A stretch of 64,000 bases of DNA from Nostoc sp. HK-01 (GCA_003990705.1 AP018318.1:1-64000); one strand, 5' to 3'; positions 44,742 through 57,258 are shown, counted from the first letter of the stretch. Made by a program: numbers and translations. Notes: generated from the sequence alone by a model not told the origin.

Positions 44742-45335
44742 ATGGGTTTTTGGAAAATGGCAATGGAAACACAAAAGGTTAGTAAAGCTAGAAAACCTCA
44801 AAGCAAGTATATTTCTGGGATACTCAAGACTCAGACCATTCGTTGGGCTACACCAGTTTTGGCTATAGCCGGACTATGGACATCTAGCCTTCCCAGTACG
44901 GCTTTGACATTATTTTCTGATGACCACGATAGTTACCGTGTTTGTGCGGCGCAACTTTTAAAAGCCGGTGTAGCACAACCAGCAGCAGCCCAAGGTTGTG
45001 CTACAGCAATACGTCCCAGAGATTTATCTGCTTGTGTGGCGACAATTAAACAGAGAACAAAAATTGACCCAACAGATGCGCTGGCTTACTGTACAAGGGC
45101 GCGTCGTCCAAAGGAATTAGCTAGTTGTGTTGTAGATGTTAGCCTCAATACCAAAGAAGAAATTAACCCAGCCGTTTTAAATTACTGTGGTCGCAGTTTA
45201 CAGCCTGTCACTTTTGCTGATTGTGTTGTTGGCTTGCGTAAAGAAATTTCTTTAACACCAGTACAAGCGTTAGATGCTTGTATTGATGCTAGTGAAACAG
45301 CGAATGGACTCACGATTTCACCGAAATTGCCATAA
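44742..45335 (+). CDS. Secreted Cys-repeat protein, unrecognised
   Basis: An N-terminal signal-like segment (IRWATPVLAIAGLWTSSLPS) is followed by about four degenerate repeats of some 35-40 residues. Each has paired cysteines spaced roughly 14 apart, as in CATAIRPRDLSACV, YCTRARRPKELASCVV and YCGRSLQPVTFADCVV. Disulphide-linked helical hairpins are likely. I do not know the family. The frame stays open to ATG 44619, but the first 40 residues look unlike a signal peptide. ATGs at 44742, 44757 or 44763 are all possible starts; none has a strong ribosome site. Confidence 0.65.
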   Translation: MGFWKMAMETQKVSKARKPQSKYISGILKTQTIRWATPVLAIAGLWTSSLPSTALTLFSDDHDSYRVCAAQLLKAGVAQPAAAQGCATAIRPRDLSACVATIKQRTKIDPTDALAYCTRARRPKELASCVVDVSLNTKEEINPAVLNYCGRSLQPVTFADCVVGLRKEISLTPVQALDACIDASETANGLTISPKLP

Positions 45336-45381
45336 ATTTAAGATTACAGAACTTAGGCACAAAGCTTAGTTGTTGAAATTG

Positions 45382-45438
45382 GGTATAGGAATTTAGGGTG
45401 TAAGGGTTTTGCTCATTTACATCCTAAATTCCTATACC
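45382..45438. repeat. 22-bp imperfect palindrome (GTGTAAGG family)
   Basis: Left arm 45382-45403 and right arm 45417-45438 pair with a single mismatch around a 13-nt loop. The left arm starts GGTATAGGAATTTAGG and ends GTGTAA. It lies after the Cys-repeat gene and may end its transcript. Confidence 0.7.
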
Positions 45439-45620
45439 TATTGATTGTTGCGTTTTACTACCTAAGTTTTAATATGACTATAGTGACTTATTTTTTAACG
45501 ATAGATGGTTGACTAAAAATAACCCTGTTTATTTATATAAAGCTCAAAAATACTAATCATCCAACTTTTAAAAGTGGATGGCAACGGAAGCATCCTGCTA
45601 TAAGAGACAAAAAATTCACA

Positions 45621-47917
<2,297 letters not shown>

Positions 47918-50131
47918 TTAAGTTTCAGCACTAGAAGATTTAACTTGATGACGCATTTTCTCGAAACTGAAAGCAGAAGCACCAAAAGTGACAAATAAAA
48001 CGCCTAAAATCTGAATAATTTCTAAATTTTCCTGAATTAACAAGCCTGCAAAAACTACGGTTAAGATGGGTACACCTGCGCCAATAATGCCCGATCGCAA
48101 TGCTCCTAATTGGCGAATACCAACATTATTGAGAACGTAGCTCAAAAGTGTCAGTACCCCCAAAATAAAAGCACTTAAAATAATCTCTAGTAACTTAGAA
48201 CCATCAATGTCCAGGCTTAAATTGCTTGGTAGGGGTAACATTAAACCGATAAAACTCAAAACAAACATGGTGGTGAAACTAATTAAAGTAAAAGACACAG
48301 GATGCAGTTTCGCTGCACAGATCCGGGTCAAAATTACATAACAAGCAAAAGCAACACCACCAAAAATGGCAGCAGTGCTACCAACAGAAAAATCGCTGAT
48401 CCCCGCAGTTGCAGCGCCGCCTAACACGAATAATTCACCCAAGAAAATTGCCCCAATTGCCGCAGCGCGGACTTTGCTGGGTTTATCGCGGAATAACAAC
48501 CAAGACAGTAAACCGCTAACACTGGGATAGATAAAGAACAGTGCGATCGCCATACCTGTCGTTACTTGGCCGATCGCCATATAAATTAGCACTTGAGATA
48601 AAAACAAAAAGCAACCACTAGCAATTGATAGTTGCAAAACTCTCTGTGCTTTGACCTTAGCTGCTGAAGGTTTACCTTGAAATGATTCCATCAAGTTTTT
48701 GATATCTTGCCAAACTTGGGGGTGCATCATTGGCGCTAACAGCAACGTTAGCGGTACTACGATTGCCAAGCGCAGCAACAAAATTAAGAAAATATTTCCC
48801 AAAGTGGGTAATAACAACCGTTCTACAGCCAGACTACCAACCACCGCAGAATTTTGGTGGAACATCATCTTCACCGCTACGTTATACAGTGAAGACACGA
48901 CTGTAGACAACACAACCAGTAAAAACCCAATTTGCACTGGGGATAAACTTTGAGATTTGCCTAACCTTCTTGATTTAGGTTCTGATGCAGCAGGTGGAGA
49001 TATTGTTTCATCTGCAACTACATCTGGGTTGAGAACAGAAACTGGCTCACTAGCCTTGCTGGATGAAAATTTTATTTGAGTTTCTGGCACATCTAGGCGG
49101 AGTGCAGAATTTTGTTCACTCGCCTTAACGTTGCTAGGTGAAGAGAAGGTTTCACTTTCTGCAATATCTTTGCTGGGTAAAACAATTGGTTCAGGGGGTT
49201 TCTCTTTAGGGGGAAAATCCTTGGGAGCAATGGAAATTGGCTGGGTGGGGGTTTCTTGAGTCGGTGGAATAATAACTGCTGAGGATGTTACTGGTGCAGA
49301 AGATGTAGTCTGGTTGTCATCCGATTTGTTGGTGACTTCTGACAACAATGGGTAAGTTATCGCTGTACTCGCTGATGATGGCTCATCTGGTTGTAAAACC
49401 GTGGATGAAGATACTTTGAAAGAAGTATTAGGCGATCGCTCACTTGATTGTAAAACTGTCGGTGGCGATTGTTTTACAGAACTACCCGATGGTGGCTCAT
49501 CCGGTGGTTGTAAAACTGTTGGCGGTGATGGTTTAGTTACTTGGGTCGTTTCTTGAATAACTTTGGTTAATTCACCGCGCAGGTGATTAACTAATTCCTC
49601 AACAATAACTTCGCCTTGCTGTTGCTGGCTTTGCATCCGAGACAATTGCCCAGAAAGATTACCTTGATAATTTTTTAGTTCCTGTTGCAGCGAGTTAAAA
49701 GTAATGGTGAGAGTATCATCCAAAGTGCCTAGCATTTGTTTAATCTGCTCATTACTTTCAGCTGATTTGAGTACTGCTTGTTCGTCAGCACCACTCATCT
49801 TCAGTTCACTAGCTAAATTCTTGAGCGATGATTGCAGCTGCGAAGAAATATGTTTGGCTAAGACTTCTGCCAACTGACGAATTAACACTTGCTGTTCGGT
49901 AATTTGTCGCACTTGCTGTAAGTGTTCTTTTTCCTCTAACAGCTTTTGAATGTCATCATACAGTCGTTCTTTTTCTGTTTGTAGCCGTTTTATTTCTTCT
50001 TGCAATGATCTCAGCACGTTTTGTTGGAGATTTTCTAAATCCTCCACAACAGCCCAGAGTGCTGTTTCGGCTGATCTCGATAGTTCGCCTCTAACTCGCG
50101 GGTTGTCTGGCCGTTTCTCAATTCGCCCCAT
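47918..50131 (-). CDS. EamA/DMT-family transporter with N-terminal coiled coil
   Basis: A 737-residue fusion. Residues about 15-200 form a long coiled coil (LQNVL..LQEEIKRLQTEKER then LYDDIQKLLEEKEHLQQ). Residues 200-395 are a Ser/Pro/Thr-rich linker with short repeats (SPPTVLQ.. three times). Residues 400-730 carry ten hydrophobic helices in two EamA halves, with motifs such as GMAIALFFIYPSVSGLLSWL and GALRSGIIGAGVPILTVVFA. DMT transporters are usually about 300 residues, so the 400-residue cytoplasmic extension is unusual. It may localise or assemble the transporter. Substrate unknown. The start ATG follows no strong ribosome site. Confidence 0.88.
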   Translation of the reverse strand: MGRIEKRPDNPRVRGELSRSAETALWAVVEDLENLQQNVLRSLQEEIKRLQTEKERLYDDIQKLLEEKEHLQQVRQITEQQVLIRQLAEVLAKHISSQLQSSLKNLASELKMSGADEQAVLKSAESNEQIKQMLGTLDDTLTITFNSLQQELKNYQGNLSGQLSRMQSQQQQGEVIVEELVNHLRGELTKVIQETTQVTKPSPPTVLQPPDEPPSGSSVKQSPPTVLQSSERSPNTSFKVSSSTVLQPDEPSSASTAITYPLLSEVTNKSDDNQTTSSAPVTSSAVIIPPTQETPTQPISIAPKDFPPKEKPPEPIVLPSKDIAESETFSSPSNVKASEQNSALRLDVPETQIKFSSSKASEPVSVLNPDVVADETISPPAASEPKSRRLGKSQSLSPVQIGFLLVVLSTVVSSLYNVAVKMMFHQNSAVVGSLAVERLLLPTLGNIFLILLLRLAIVVPLTLLLAPMMHPQVWQDIKNLMESFQGKPSAAKVKAQRVLQLSIASGCFLFLSQVLIYMAIGQVTTGMAIALFFIYPSVSGLLSWLLFRDKPSKVRAAAIGAIFLGELFVLGGAATAGISDFSVGSTAAIFGGVAFACYVILTRICAAKLHPVSFTLISFTTMFVLSFIGLMLPLPSNLSLDIDGSKLLEIILSAFILGVLTLLSYVLNNVGIRQLGALRSGIIGAGVPILTVVFAGLLIQENLEIIQILGVLFVTFGASAFSFEKMRHQVKSSSAET

Positions 50132-50784
50132 TAGCTTCTAACCTCTAACACCTTGAAGATAAAGCTGTTTCCCGTAAATTTGCTTGGCGCTCATACTAAT
50201 TTTCAGTATTTTGTCAGATAGACCAAAAAATTTAACAAGATTTGCACGTATCAAAGTAATTTTGTCACGCTGAACACAGCTTGGCAAAGTATGTAGTTTT
50301 TGGGTTTACCGCTGCACATACTTTGTGCTACGTATCAGCCAGAAAATTCAATCCTTTAAAAGTGAGATTTTGATAGAGAAAATATGTCACTCAATATAAA
50401 TACTTGTTATTTTGATAGCAACCGTAAGTTTTAAATACTTGTAAATAAATGCCTTGTGATCATTAACAATGGACAATTTGTAAAAGTTAGATGTAAATTC
50501 GCGCAAAATGTAACTTTAGCGACAGTTTACATTTCTCTTATAGACTGATTTATATGTCTGGGAAATTATCAAATATTATTCACTCCTAGAAAATATTTTA
50601 GCTAATTTCAGTATTTCCAGGCAGTGGACAATAGGAAGTCAGACAATTTTGCATTTGGGATTGACCTCAGATGGTCAGGATAATTTAAATATTTATTTTT
50701 CGATTTTTGCTCCTAGTATTTTTCAAGTTAGCCATTCATCAGTAAATTTTTTTAGCAAACACAAACACTTCGGCCTATTTCGAG
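50132..50784. other. Spacer between phosphate permease and EamA fusion
   Basis: 653 bp, AT-rich, with no gene recognised. It would hold the promoter of the EamA fusion at its left end. No pho-box repeat was recognised with confidence. Confidence 0.4.
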
Positions 50785-52146
50785 TTAGTACCAAAAAAAC
50801 CGAGCAATACTAAAGATACTTGCGCTGAGAACCGCACTTAATGGAACCGTAATTAACCATGCAGCAGCGATTCCTTGCAAAGTTTGGAATTTAATTGAGT
50901 TCAGGCTTTGCACCATACCGATTCCAACTACACCGCCAACAAGTGCGTGAGAAGTAGAAACGGGTAAACCTAACCGAGAAGCTAGGAGAATAGTAGTCGC
51001 GGTTGCCAGTTCTGCACAAAACCCACTACTAGGTTGCAAAGCAATGATGTTTTCACCAATGGTAGTAATGACGTTTTTTCCCCAAATTGCTAAACCTGTA
51101 ACAATCCCTGCGCCACCTACAACCAGAATCCACAAGGGGATAGTAATGCCATTTATCGGTACGTTACCAGTAGTGTTGATATAAACGATCGCCGCTAAAG
51201 GTGCGATCGCATTTCCCACATCATTAGAACCATGTGCAAAAGCCACAAAGCAAGCACTCAGTAGCTGGAATCGACCGAATAATCTTTCAACGGGAGTGGA
51301 AAGAGGAAACGGGGTAGGGGGCAGGGGGCAGGGAGGAAATTCATCTCCCCTCTGCTCCCTGCTCTTTGTCTCCCCTGCCTCTTGCTCCAGTTGTCGCCAA
51401 CTAATTAAAGTGAGTCCAACTGCGGCTAATGCACCTGTGAATAAGGGAATATCGTAAGCAGGTAGATCAACACCAACTTGTTCGATCAAATAGTTAGTCA
51501 GAGGTTGCATTAGAGAAGGTAAGACAATTACACCAAATACACTCAATAAAACGGTACTTAACCAAGGAATCCACTCTCTTAGCTGGGTAACTTGATTTGG
51601 TTGATCTAAAATCCAGTGCTTGATTTGGCTGTAAAACAACGCAGCAATACTACCGCTAATTATTGGTGTGACAATCCAACCAATAGTAATCATCCCAATT
51701 GATGACCAATCGATTGCACCTATACCCATTGCTACAGCACTAAATCCAGCGATCGCACCTACGACTGCGTGAGATGATGACACCGGTAAACCTCTAGCAG
51801 TAGCAATTTGCAACCATACACCGCAAGATATTAATACTGTCACCATTCCCGTAACTAATAATTGAGGTGTAGCCACAAATAAGCTAGGATTGGCAACTTT
51901 TGTCGCTAAAGTTTCTGATACTTCATGCCCAAACAAGACTGCGCCAGTAAACTCTAAAACTCCTGCAATGATGATTGCTTGTTTGAGAGTCACAGCTTTG
52001 GAACCAACAGAAGTTCCCATTGCGTTGGCAACATCGTTGGCACCAAGATTACAAGCGACATAAAAGGCTAGGATAGCAACTATAACTAATGTCATGGGCA
52101 TGGATTGGGGTAGATGAATAGGAGCTAGGGAACAAAGATTAGGCAA
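50785..52146 (-). CDS. pit: Inorganic phosphate transporter, PiT family
   Basis: Low-affinity phosphate/cation symporter of the PiT family. Both family signatures are present: N-terminal GANDVANAMGTSVGSKAVTL and C-terminal FAHGSNDVGNAIAPLAAIVY, with matching PVSSSHA and PVSTSHALVGG motifs in each half. About ten membrane segments. The central cytoplasmic loop contains a Pro/Glu/Arg-rich stretch (about 253-285) encoded by a purine-rich repeat, inserted in frame. ATGs at 52101 or 52095 (MTLVIVAILAFYVACNLGAN) are more likely starts than 52146. Confidence 0.92.
   Translation of the reverse strand: MPNLCSLAPIHLPQSMPMTLVIVAILAFYVACNLGANDVANAMGTSVGSKAVTLKQAIIIAGVLEFTGAVLFGHEVSETLATKVANPSLFVATPQLLVTGMVTVLISCGVWLQIATARGLPVSSSHAVVGAIAGFSAVAMGIGAIDWSSIGMITIGWIVTPIISGSIAALFYSQIKHWILDQPNQVTQLREWIPWLSTVLLSVFGVIVLPSLMQPLTNYLIEQVGVDLPAYDIPLFTGALAAVGLTLISWRQLEQEAGETKSREQRGDEFPPCPLPPTPFPLSTPVERLFGRFQLLSACFVAFAHGSNDVGNAIAPLAAIVYINTTGNVPINGITIPLWILVVGGAGIVTGLAIWGKNVITTIGENIIALQPSSGFCAELATATTILLASRLGLPVSTSHALVGGVVGIGMVQSLNSIKFQTLQGIAAAWLITVPLSAVLSASIFSIARFFWY
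51299..51389. repeat. Purine/pyrimidine low-complexity repeat inside pit
   Basis: The plus strand shows GGGGGCAGGGGGCAGGGAGG followed by CTCCCCTCTGCTCCCTGCTC-type runs, the low-complexity repeat commonly seen between Nostoc genes. Here it lies inside a coding sequence without breaking the frame. Confidence 0.75.
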
Positions 52147-52252
52147 TGTGCGTTTTCATAGTTAATATCTCTCCTCAGTTTGACTCCCATTGTGGGAGTC
52201 AATGACAAAATTAGCTATAAGTATTTTCTACGAGTAAGCTTCTTTGCCCGGA

Positions 52253-53338
52253 TCAAGGATAGATTAATATTTTGTATGTATCGGCAGAAGGCGCGATCGC
52301 TTGTTCTACGGCTGTGGATAAATCTTTTAACTGATAGCGATCGCTAATTAAAGCTGGTACATCAATCCGGCGATTGAATACAATATCAGCCGAAAGTGCC
52401 TGAAGACGGTAGGAAGAACTGTAACTCCCCATCAAGTCAATTTCTCGGCGGTAAAGAATATTTGGATTGATAGGAATTTCTAATTCATCGGGAAACTCAG
52501 CGAAAAACAGTATTTTCCCGCCTTTACGAGTGCAGTCTAGTGCTTGAAAGAACGCTTTCTCACTAGGTACAGCCAGTAAAGTCACATCCACACCTAATCC
52601 ATCTGTGACAGCATGAATTTTTGCTGCTAAATCAGGATCACGAGCATCAAAAGCTGCTTCAGCCCCCACATTCAAGGCTTTTTCAATTCTAGAAGGTAGT
52701 AAGTCAGTAGCGATCGCTTTTGCCCCAAAATGCTTCACTAACATCACAAACATTAACCCAATTGGCCCGGCTCCGGTAATTAATACAGTTTGTCCTGGGG
52801 CAATTTGAGCTTTTTTTACAGCCTTGAGACAGCAGTTAGTTGGTTCAACAAAACTCGCTTCTTCAAAAGAAATATCATCGGGGATCGCAATTAAGCCTCC
52901 ATTCTGCACAATATGTCCTGGTACTTTCACATACTCCGCAAAACCCCCACCACTAGCGTTAAACCCAGCTGTGGTAGAAATATTTTTGTAGACATTGCAC
53001 ATTGAGAAATTTTCATTTAAACAGTAGGCGCAACGCATACATGGGATATGGTGCATCACCGCTACTCTTTGTCCCACTTGCCAACCTTTGACTTCAGAAC
53101 CGACTGCGGCTATTATTCCCGCAGTTTCATGGCCAAATATGCGCGGCGGCTCATATAGTGGATAACGAATTTTTTTAATATCTGACTGACACAACCCTAC
53201 AACTTGTACCTTTACCAGCACCTCATCTGTTAAGAGTGTGGGTACGGGGATATCTTCGTAGGACAGTTGATTTACGCCTCTAAATACCTGTGCTTTCACG
53301 TTGATTTTCTCATCGTTCAACGATCTTAGATGTAACAT
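52253..53338 (-). CDS. Zinc-dependent medium-chain dehydrogenase
   Basis: A 361-residue alcohol/polyol dehydrogenase-type protein. The catalytic zinc site is formed by GLCQSDIKKI and the FGHETAG motif. The structural zinc loop has four cysteines in CMRCAYCLNENFSMC. The nucleotide-binding GAGPIGLMFVMLVKHFGAK follows. It resembles sorbitol/threonine dehydrogenase relatives, but the substrate cannot be read. The frame also offers GTG 53299 (VKAQVFRGV), which aligns better with family N-termini; ATG 53338 adds 13 residues. No catabolic partners adjoin it. Confidence 0.87.
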   Translation of the reverse strand: MLHLRSLNDEKINVKAQVFRGVNQLSYEDIPVPTLLTDEVLVKVQVVGLCQSDIKKIRYPLYEPPRIFGHETAGIIAAVGSEVKGWQVGQRVAVMHHIPCMRCAYCLNENFSMCNVYKNISTTAGFNASGGGFAEYVKVPGHIVQNGGLIAIPDDISFEEASFVEPTNCCLKAVKKAQIAPGQTVLITGAGPIGLMFVMLVKHFGAKAIATDLLPSRIEKALNVGAEAAFDARDPDLAAKIHAVTDGLGVDVTLLAVPSEKAFFQALDCTRKGGKILFFAEFPDELEIPINPNILYRREIDLMGSYSSSYRLQALSADIVFNRRIDVPALISDRYQLKDLSTAVEQAIAPSADTYKILIYP

Positions 53339-53753
53339 TTGCGGTCAACGTTGAGCCATAAACTTAGATATTTTTGTGTTTCCACTAAATTTTAGATAAA
53401 TTCACAAAATAAAAATCTCGGTAACTATTGTCACAAGCTTTTACGCATCATCTTCATACAAACCAGCGTCTTCTGTATTTCATCAACGCAATATCCAAAA
53501 CAGAGTGTGATTGCCTGAGTTCGGAAGTGATATATAAAAACCGCTAAACTCATCGGGAATAAGCATTATTTATTTTAAATATCGGTAAGTCGATAGATTA
53601 ACCGTATATTATAAATAGAGCAATAAAATTATCAAAACAAAAAGACAAATTTAGCGTTAATCAGCCGATTAATTGTATTTTTGTCCAATTTCGCTGTGCA
53701 TTTTTAAATAGCTGCTCACAGCATATTTGCAAGTCAATTTAGAAGGAGTGAAT

Positions 53754-54236
53754 GTGAACAACGCCATATTAATCAATGAAAGCTTAACAACAACAGGACA
53801 AATCTCAGTAAAACAGCTTGAGCAAGCTATCCAAGAAGGTTATAAGTCGGTGTTAAATTTGCGATCGCCTGATGAACTAGGATTTTTTCAAGATGAGCAA
53901 AAACTGGCTGAAAAATTGGGGTTGTATTACGTTAACGTACCTGTAAGGTTAGAAGCGTTGAATGAAGAATTGATTACCAAAGCCCTGAAAATACTCGAAC
54001 AGTTACCAAAACCAGTTCTTATACACTGTGCCGCTGGGATGCGTTCAACAGGTATTGCCTTGCTGAGTATAGCTATCCAAGAAGGATTAACATCAGAGCA
54101 AACCTTAGCCAAAGCCAAGAGTTTAGGCTTTGGCTTCTTAGAAGACTTTAATGGCTTTAGTGTGAGTCCCCGGCTGAAGCAACTATTTGTGAACTATGTT
54201 AATCAACATGCAAAAATAGCCATGCTGTCTCGCTAG
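53754..54236 (+). CDS. DUF442/beta-lactamase-hydrolase-like phosphatase domain protein
   Basis: About 160 residues with the dual-specificity/tyrosine-phosphatase signature HCAAGMRST (Cys-x5-Arg), preceded by LPKPVLI, and an N-terminal TTGQISVKQLEQAIQEGYKS typical of the DUF442 family. That family often accompanies sulfide-oxidation or rhodanese proteins. The GTG at 53754 is chosen because AAGGAG lies 6 nt upstream. The frame extends upstream only via a TTG at 53727 that would cross the ribosome site. Substrate unknown. Confidence 0.82.
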   Translation: MNNAILINESLTTTGQISVKQLEQAIQEGYKSVLNLRSPDELGFFQDEQKLAEKLGLYYVNVPVRLEALNEELITKALKILEQLPKPVLIHCAAGMRSTGIALLSIAIQEGLTSEQTLAKAKSLGFGFLEDFNGFSVSPRLKQLFVNYVNQHAKIAMLSR

Positions 54237-54414
54237 GTAAATTGCAATGTGAATAAACAATACAAATTATTTCCCATCCGACAACAGATTTAAAATTAGA
54301 ATCACTGTTGTCGGAATTGCTTAATCAAGATATTGATACCAGAAGTCTAGTGATATAGCAGTATTCAGATATGTTAGGACAATTTGAAAGCTGGAATGCC
54401 AGGAATAATAAGAC

Positions 54415-54447
54415 TTTTCCTCCTGCCTCCTGCCTCCTGCCTTCTGC
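54415..54447. repeat. CTCCTGC heptamer repeat
   Basis: Four tandem CTCCTGC-like heptamers lie just before the 3' end of ruvC, a typical short tandem repeat of heterocystous cyanobacteria. Confidence 0.7.
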
Positions 54448-54463
54448 TATAAAAGAGCGATAA

Positions 54464-54955
54464 TTACATCTGAAATGATGCTGTCAAAGCTACAGCCAGA
54501 GCATCTGCTGCATCGTCTGGTTTGGGAATAGTTTCTAAATTCAACTCTCGCGCTACAGCTGCTTGCACATCAGATTTATCTGCATTGCCATATCCAGTCA
54601 GGGCTTGTTTAATTTGTGCTGGAGTAAATTCTAGATATGGTAAGCGATGTTGTCCCAAAACTAACATCAATACACCTCTGGCTTGTGCAACAAGAATAGT
54701 ACTTGACATACGATAGAAGAACAGCTTTTCGATCGCAACCAAGTCTGGTTGTAATTCCTGAATCAGGGTGTGCAAATCGTCAAACAACGTACACAGGCGC
54801 TGACCCATTTCAGCATCTGACGAAGTACTAATTACCCCAAAGTCCACCATATCTACCGTTGTATCCTGTATCTTGCTAGGGCTTTGTTTGCAAGTAATTA
54901 CGCCAAATCCTAAAATGGCTAATCCAGGATCTAAACCTAAAATTCGTTTTTCCAT
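54464..54955 (-). CDS. ruvC: Holliday junction resolvase RuvC
   Basis: Dimeric endonuclease that cuts Holliday junctions with RuvAB. The 163 residues include the first catalytic Asp in [15 protein letters not shown], the Glu in VAIEKLFF, and the C-terminal Asp pair in [13 protein letters not shown], plus the conserved [12 protein letters not shown] helix. All four acidic residues are present. The start ATG is normal. It is monocistronic and divergent from yvcK. Confidence 0.96.
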   Translation of the reverse strand: MEKRILGLDPGLAILGFGVITCKQSPSKIQDTTVDMVDFGVISTSSDAEMGQRLCTLFDDLHTLIQELQPDLVAIEKLFFYRMSSTILVAQARGVLMLVLGQHRLPYLEFTPAQIKQALTGYGNADKSDVQAAVARELNLETIPKPDDAADALAVALTASFQM

Positions 54956-54996
54956 TAAACTAACTTTGACCCAGCCAGGGTATTGTTTTACTGAGC

Positions 54997-55139
54997 AGGA
55001 CTCACGTACAAAGGTTATTTGTTGAGACTGGGGTATCAGGGATTAAGAGTGTAGGGTTATCAGGGTTTTGCTCACTTACAACCCCACGCCCCCATAACCC
55101 TTGTCCAGACTGGCAACTTTGATGACTTATTGTAAGTCT
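54997..55139. repeat. Palindromic repeat element between ruvC and yvcK
   Basis: Starts AGGACTCACGTACAA and ends TTGTAAGTCT, so the ends are imperfect inverted repeats. The inside holds GTGTAGGGTTATCAGGG paired with ACCCCACGCCCCC-type sequence and a GGGTTTTGCTCACTTACA word shared with the element at 45382-45438. Confidence 0.55.
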
Positions 55140-55239
55140 CAAAGCATTGAAATATTTAATAAAGACACACTTGGTGTTACAACCAGGTAGTGTAGATGTT
55201 CTTTTATTCATTAGTTTGTAGCACTGCTTTAAATCAGGT

Positions 55240-56610
55240 ATGTCAATTGGTTTTCTCAGACAAGCCCTCAACGCCCTGCAACAGCAGTCGCGCAGCCGCA
55301 CATCTCATCGGGTTAACCAGTGGTTTAAGTGGTTATCTCCTGGACTCTCAGTCAAACGCTGGTTACTTATCAGTGTTGGCGGTGTATTTTTGGCAAGTCT
55401 GGGGTTAGCGATATGGGTGAAGTTGACCCCAATTTTTTGGCTGTTGGAGTTGTTGAGAGGTTTTCTGGGAGTCATTACCAACATCTTACCCAACTATATC
55501 AGTGGCCCTTTGGTACTGCTGGGCGGCTTACTTTTACTGTTGTGGGGACAAACTCGCACAGTCGGTTCAATTACTCAGGCGTTTCAAAAAGAAGGCGAAG
55601 CAGAACTGATTGATGTTCTGTTAGCTCATCGCCGCTTGTACCGTGGGCCAAAAATTGTAGTCATTGGCGGTGGTACAGGACTTTCTACCTTGCTGCGGGG
55701 ACTGAAAACTTATAGTGCTAATATTAGTGCGATCGTTACCGTCGCTGATGATGGCGGGTCTTCTGGGCGTTTGCGTCAAGAATTTGGCGTGTTACCACCA
55801 GGAGATATTCGCAATTGTTTAGCAGCATTAGCAGATGAAGAAAAGCTATTAACTGAGTTGTTCCAATACCGCTTTCGGGCTGGCGATGGCTTGACTGGTC
55901 ACAGTTTTGGCAATTTGTTTTTAACTGCTATGAGTGATATTACTGGGGATTTGGAACGGGCTGTGGCGGCTAGTTCCAAAGTATTAGCAGTACGGGGACA
56001 AGTTTTGCCAGCAACTCTCAGCGATGTTCGCTTGTGGGCAGAATTAGCAGATGGCCGCCGTATAGATGGGGAATCGAGCATTCCCAAAGCTGGTGGTAAA
56101 ATAGTCAAAATTGGCTGCACACCAGCTAATCCGCCAGCTTTACCCGCGGCCATTAAAGCAATTAAAGACGCTGACTACATTATTATTGGGCCGGGTAGCC
56201 TTTATACCAGCTTGATTCCTAATTTACTAGTACCAGAAATTGCTAATGCGATCGCTCAAACTAAAGCCCCGCGCATCTACGTCTGCAATATTATGACCCA
56301 ACCAGGAGAAACTGAGGGATATACTGTTGCTGACCATATCAGAGCAATTGACGCTGCTTGTGGTCAAAGACGGTTATTTGATGCTGTCTTAGTACACAAA
56401 AAATCTCCTTCGCCTCAATCACTCATTCGCTATGCCCAACAAAATTCTCATCCAGTTTTTTTAGATAGAGAAGATATATCTTTATTAGGGCGACGGATTG
56501 TTTTAGCTAATGTATTGTATGAAGATGAAACTGGTGTTGTACGTCATAATCCCCAAAAACTCGCAAAAGTTTTGTTGCGGTGGTACAGTGGCACACATCA
56601 TGGAAAATGA
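55240..56610 (+). CDS. yvcK: YvcK/CofD-like family protein
   Basis: A 456-residue YvcK-type protein. In other bacteria this family is needed for growth on gluconeogenic carbon and for cell-wall synthesis, and it binds UDP-sugars. Two N-terminal membrane segments (about 42-65 and 85-105) precede the core. The core begins [20 protein letters not shown] and contains [43 protein letters not shown] and [15 protein letters not shown]. All are hallmark motifs. The start ATG gives the complete membrane region. tsaE follows after 77 bp. Confidence 0.93.
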   Translation: MSIGFLRQALNALQQQSRSRTSHRVNQWFKWLSPGLSVKRWLLISVGGVFLASLGLAIWVKLTPIFWLLELLRGFLGVITNILPNYISGPLVLLGGLLLLLWGQTRTVGSITQAFQKEGEAELIDVLLAHRRLYRGPKIVVIGGGTGLSTLLRGLKTYSANISAIVTVADDGGSSGRLRQEFGVLPPGDIRNCLAALADEEKLLTELFQYRFRAGDGLTGHSFGNLFLTAMSDITGDLERAVAASSKVLAVRGQVLPATLSDVRLWAELADGRRIDGESSIPKAGGKIVKIGCTPANPPALPAAIKAIKDADYIIIGPGSLYTSLIPNLLVPEIANAIAQTKAPRIYVCNIMTQPGETEGYTVADHIRAIDAACGQRRLFDAVLVHKKSPSPQSLIRYAQQNSHPVFLDREDISLLGRRIVLANVLYEDETGVVRHNPQKLAKVLLRWYSGTHHGK

Positions 56611-56616
56611 TAAATA

Positions 56617-56682
56617 GTCCCAAGTGAATAGTCAAAAGTCCATAGTGAGTTAACAATTGACTATTGACCATTGACTCGTGAC
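56617..56682. repeat. TAGTCAA-type direct and inverted repeats
   Basis: AATAGTC/AGTCCATAGT words are followed by ATTGACTATTGACCATTGAC, so the block can fold into a hairpin. It resembles the block after moaA. Confidence 0.6.
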
Positions 56683-56687
56683 AAATA

Positions 56688-57143
56688 ATGAAAATTTTTC
56701 TTGCAGATGTACAAGCAACCCTAGATTTGGGTATAAAACTAGGTCAAACTTTGACTCCAGGTAGCGTTATTTTACTAGAAGGAGACTTAGGCGCTGGTAA
56801 AACTACATTGGTGCAAGGTGTTGGTCAAGGTTTAGGAATTACAGAATCAATTGTTAGTCCTACTTTTACTCTGATTAATGAATACACTCAAGGGCGTATA
56901 CCCCTTTATCACCTAGACTTATATCGCCTAGAACCACAAGAAGTTGCTGCTTTAAACTTAGAAAGCTATTGGGAAGCTAGTGAAATAGAACCAGGAATTG
57001 TAGCGATAGAGTGGGCCCAAAGAATGCCTTACCAGCCAGATACTTATCTGCGAGTGCGATTAACAAATGAAGACAATGGTAATCGTCAAGCCAAGATTAC
57101 AGCACTACATTGCAACATCAATGAATTAATTGCTAAAATTTGA
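56688..57143 (+). CDS. tsaE: tRNA threonylcarbamoyladenosine biosynthesis ATPase TsaE
   Basis: ATPase partner of TsaB and TsaD in making the t6A modification on ANN-decoding tRNAs. The 151 residues show Walker A GDLGAGKTTLVQGVGQGLG, the switch-like SPTFTLINEY, and YHLDLYRLEP followed by the Walker B-like IVAIEWAQRMP. Length and motif order are standard. It lies 77 bp after yvcK on the same strand, across a repeat block, and is followed by a hairpin. Confidence 0.96.
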   Translation: MKIFLADVQATLDLGIKLGQTLTPGSVILLEGDLGAGKTTLVQGVGQGLGITESIVSPTFTLINEYTQGRIPLYHLDLYRLEPQEVAALNLESYWEASEIEPGIVAIEWAQRMPYQPDTYLRVRLTNEDNGNRQAKITALHCNINELIAKI

Positions 57144-57258
57144 GTAATTTATTTACATATAGCTAAAATACTATACAATCCTTCAGGATTATCCAGCGTC
57201 ATATAAAAAGCTTTTGGGTAGGTAGAAGTTGTGTAGATTATCCCACCCAAAAGAAGTG

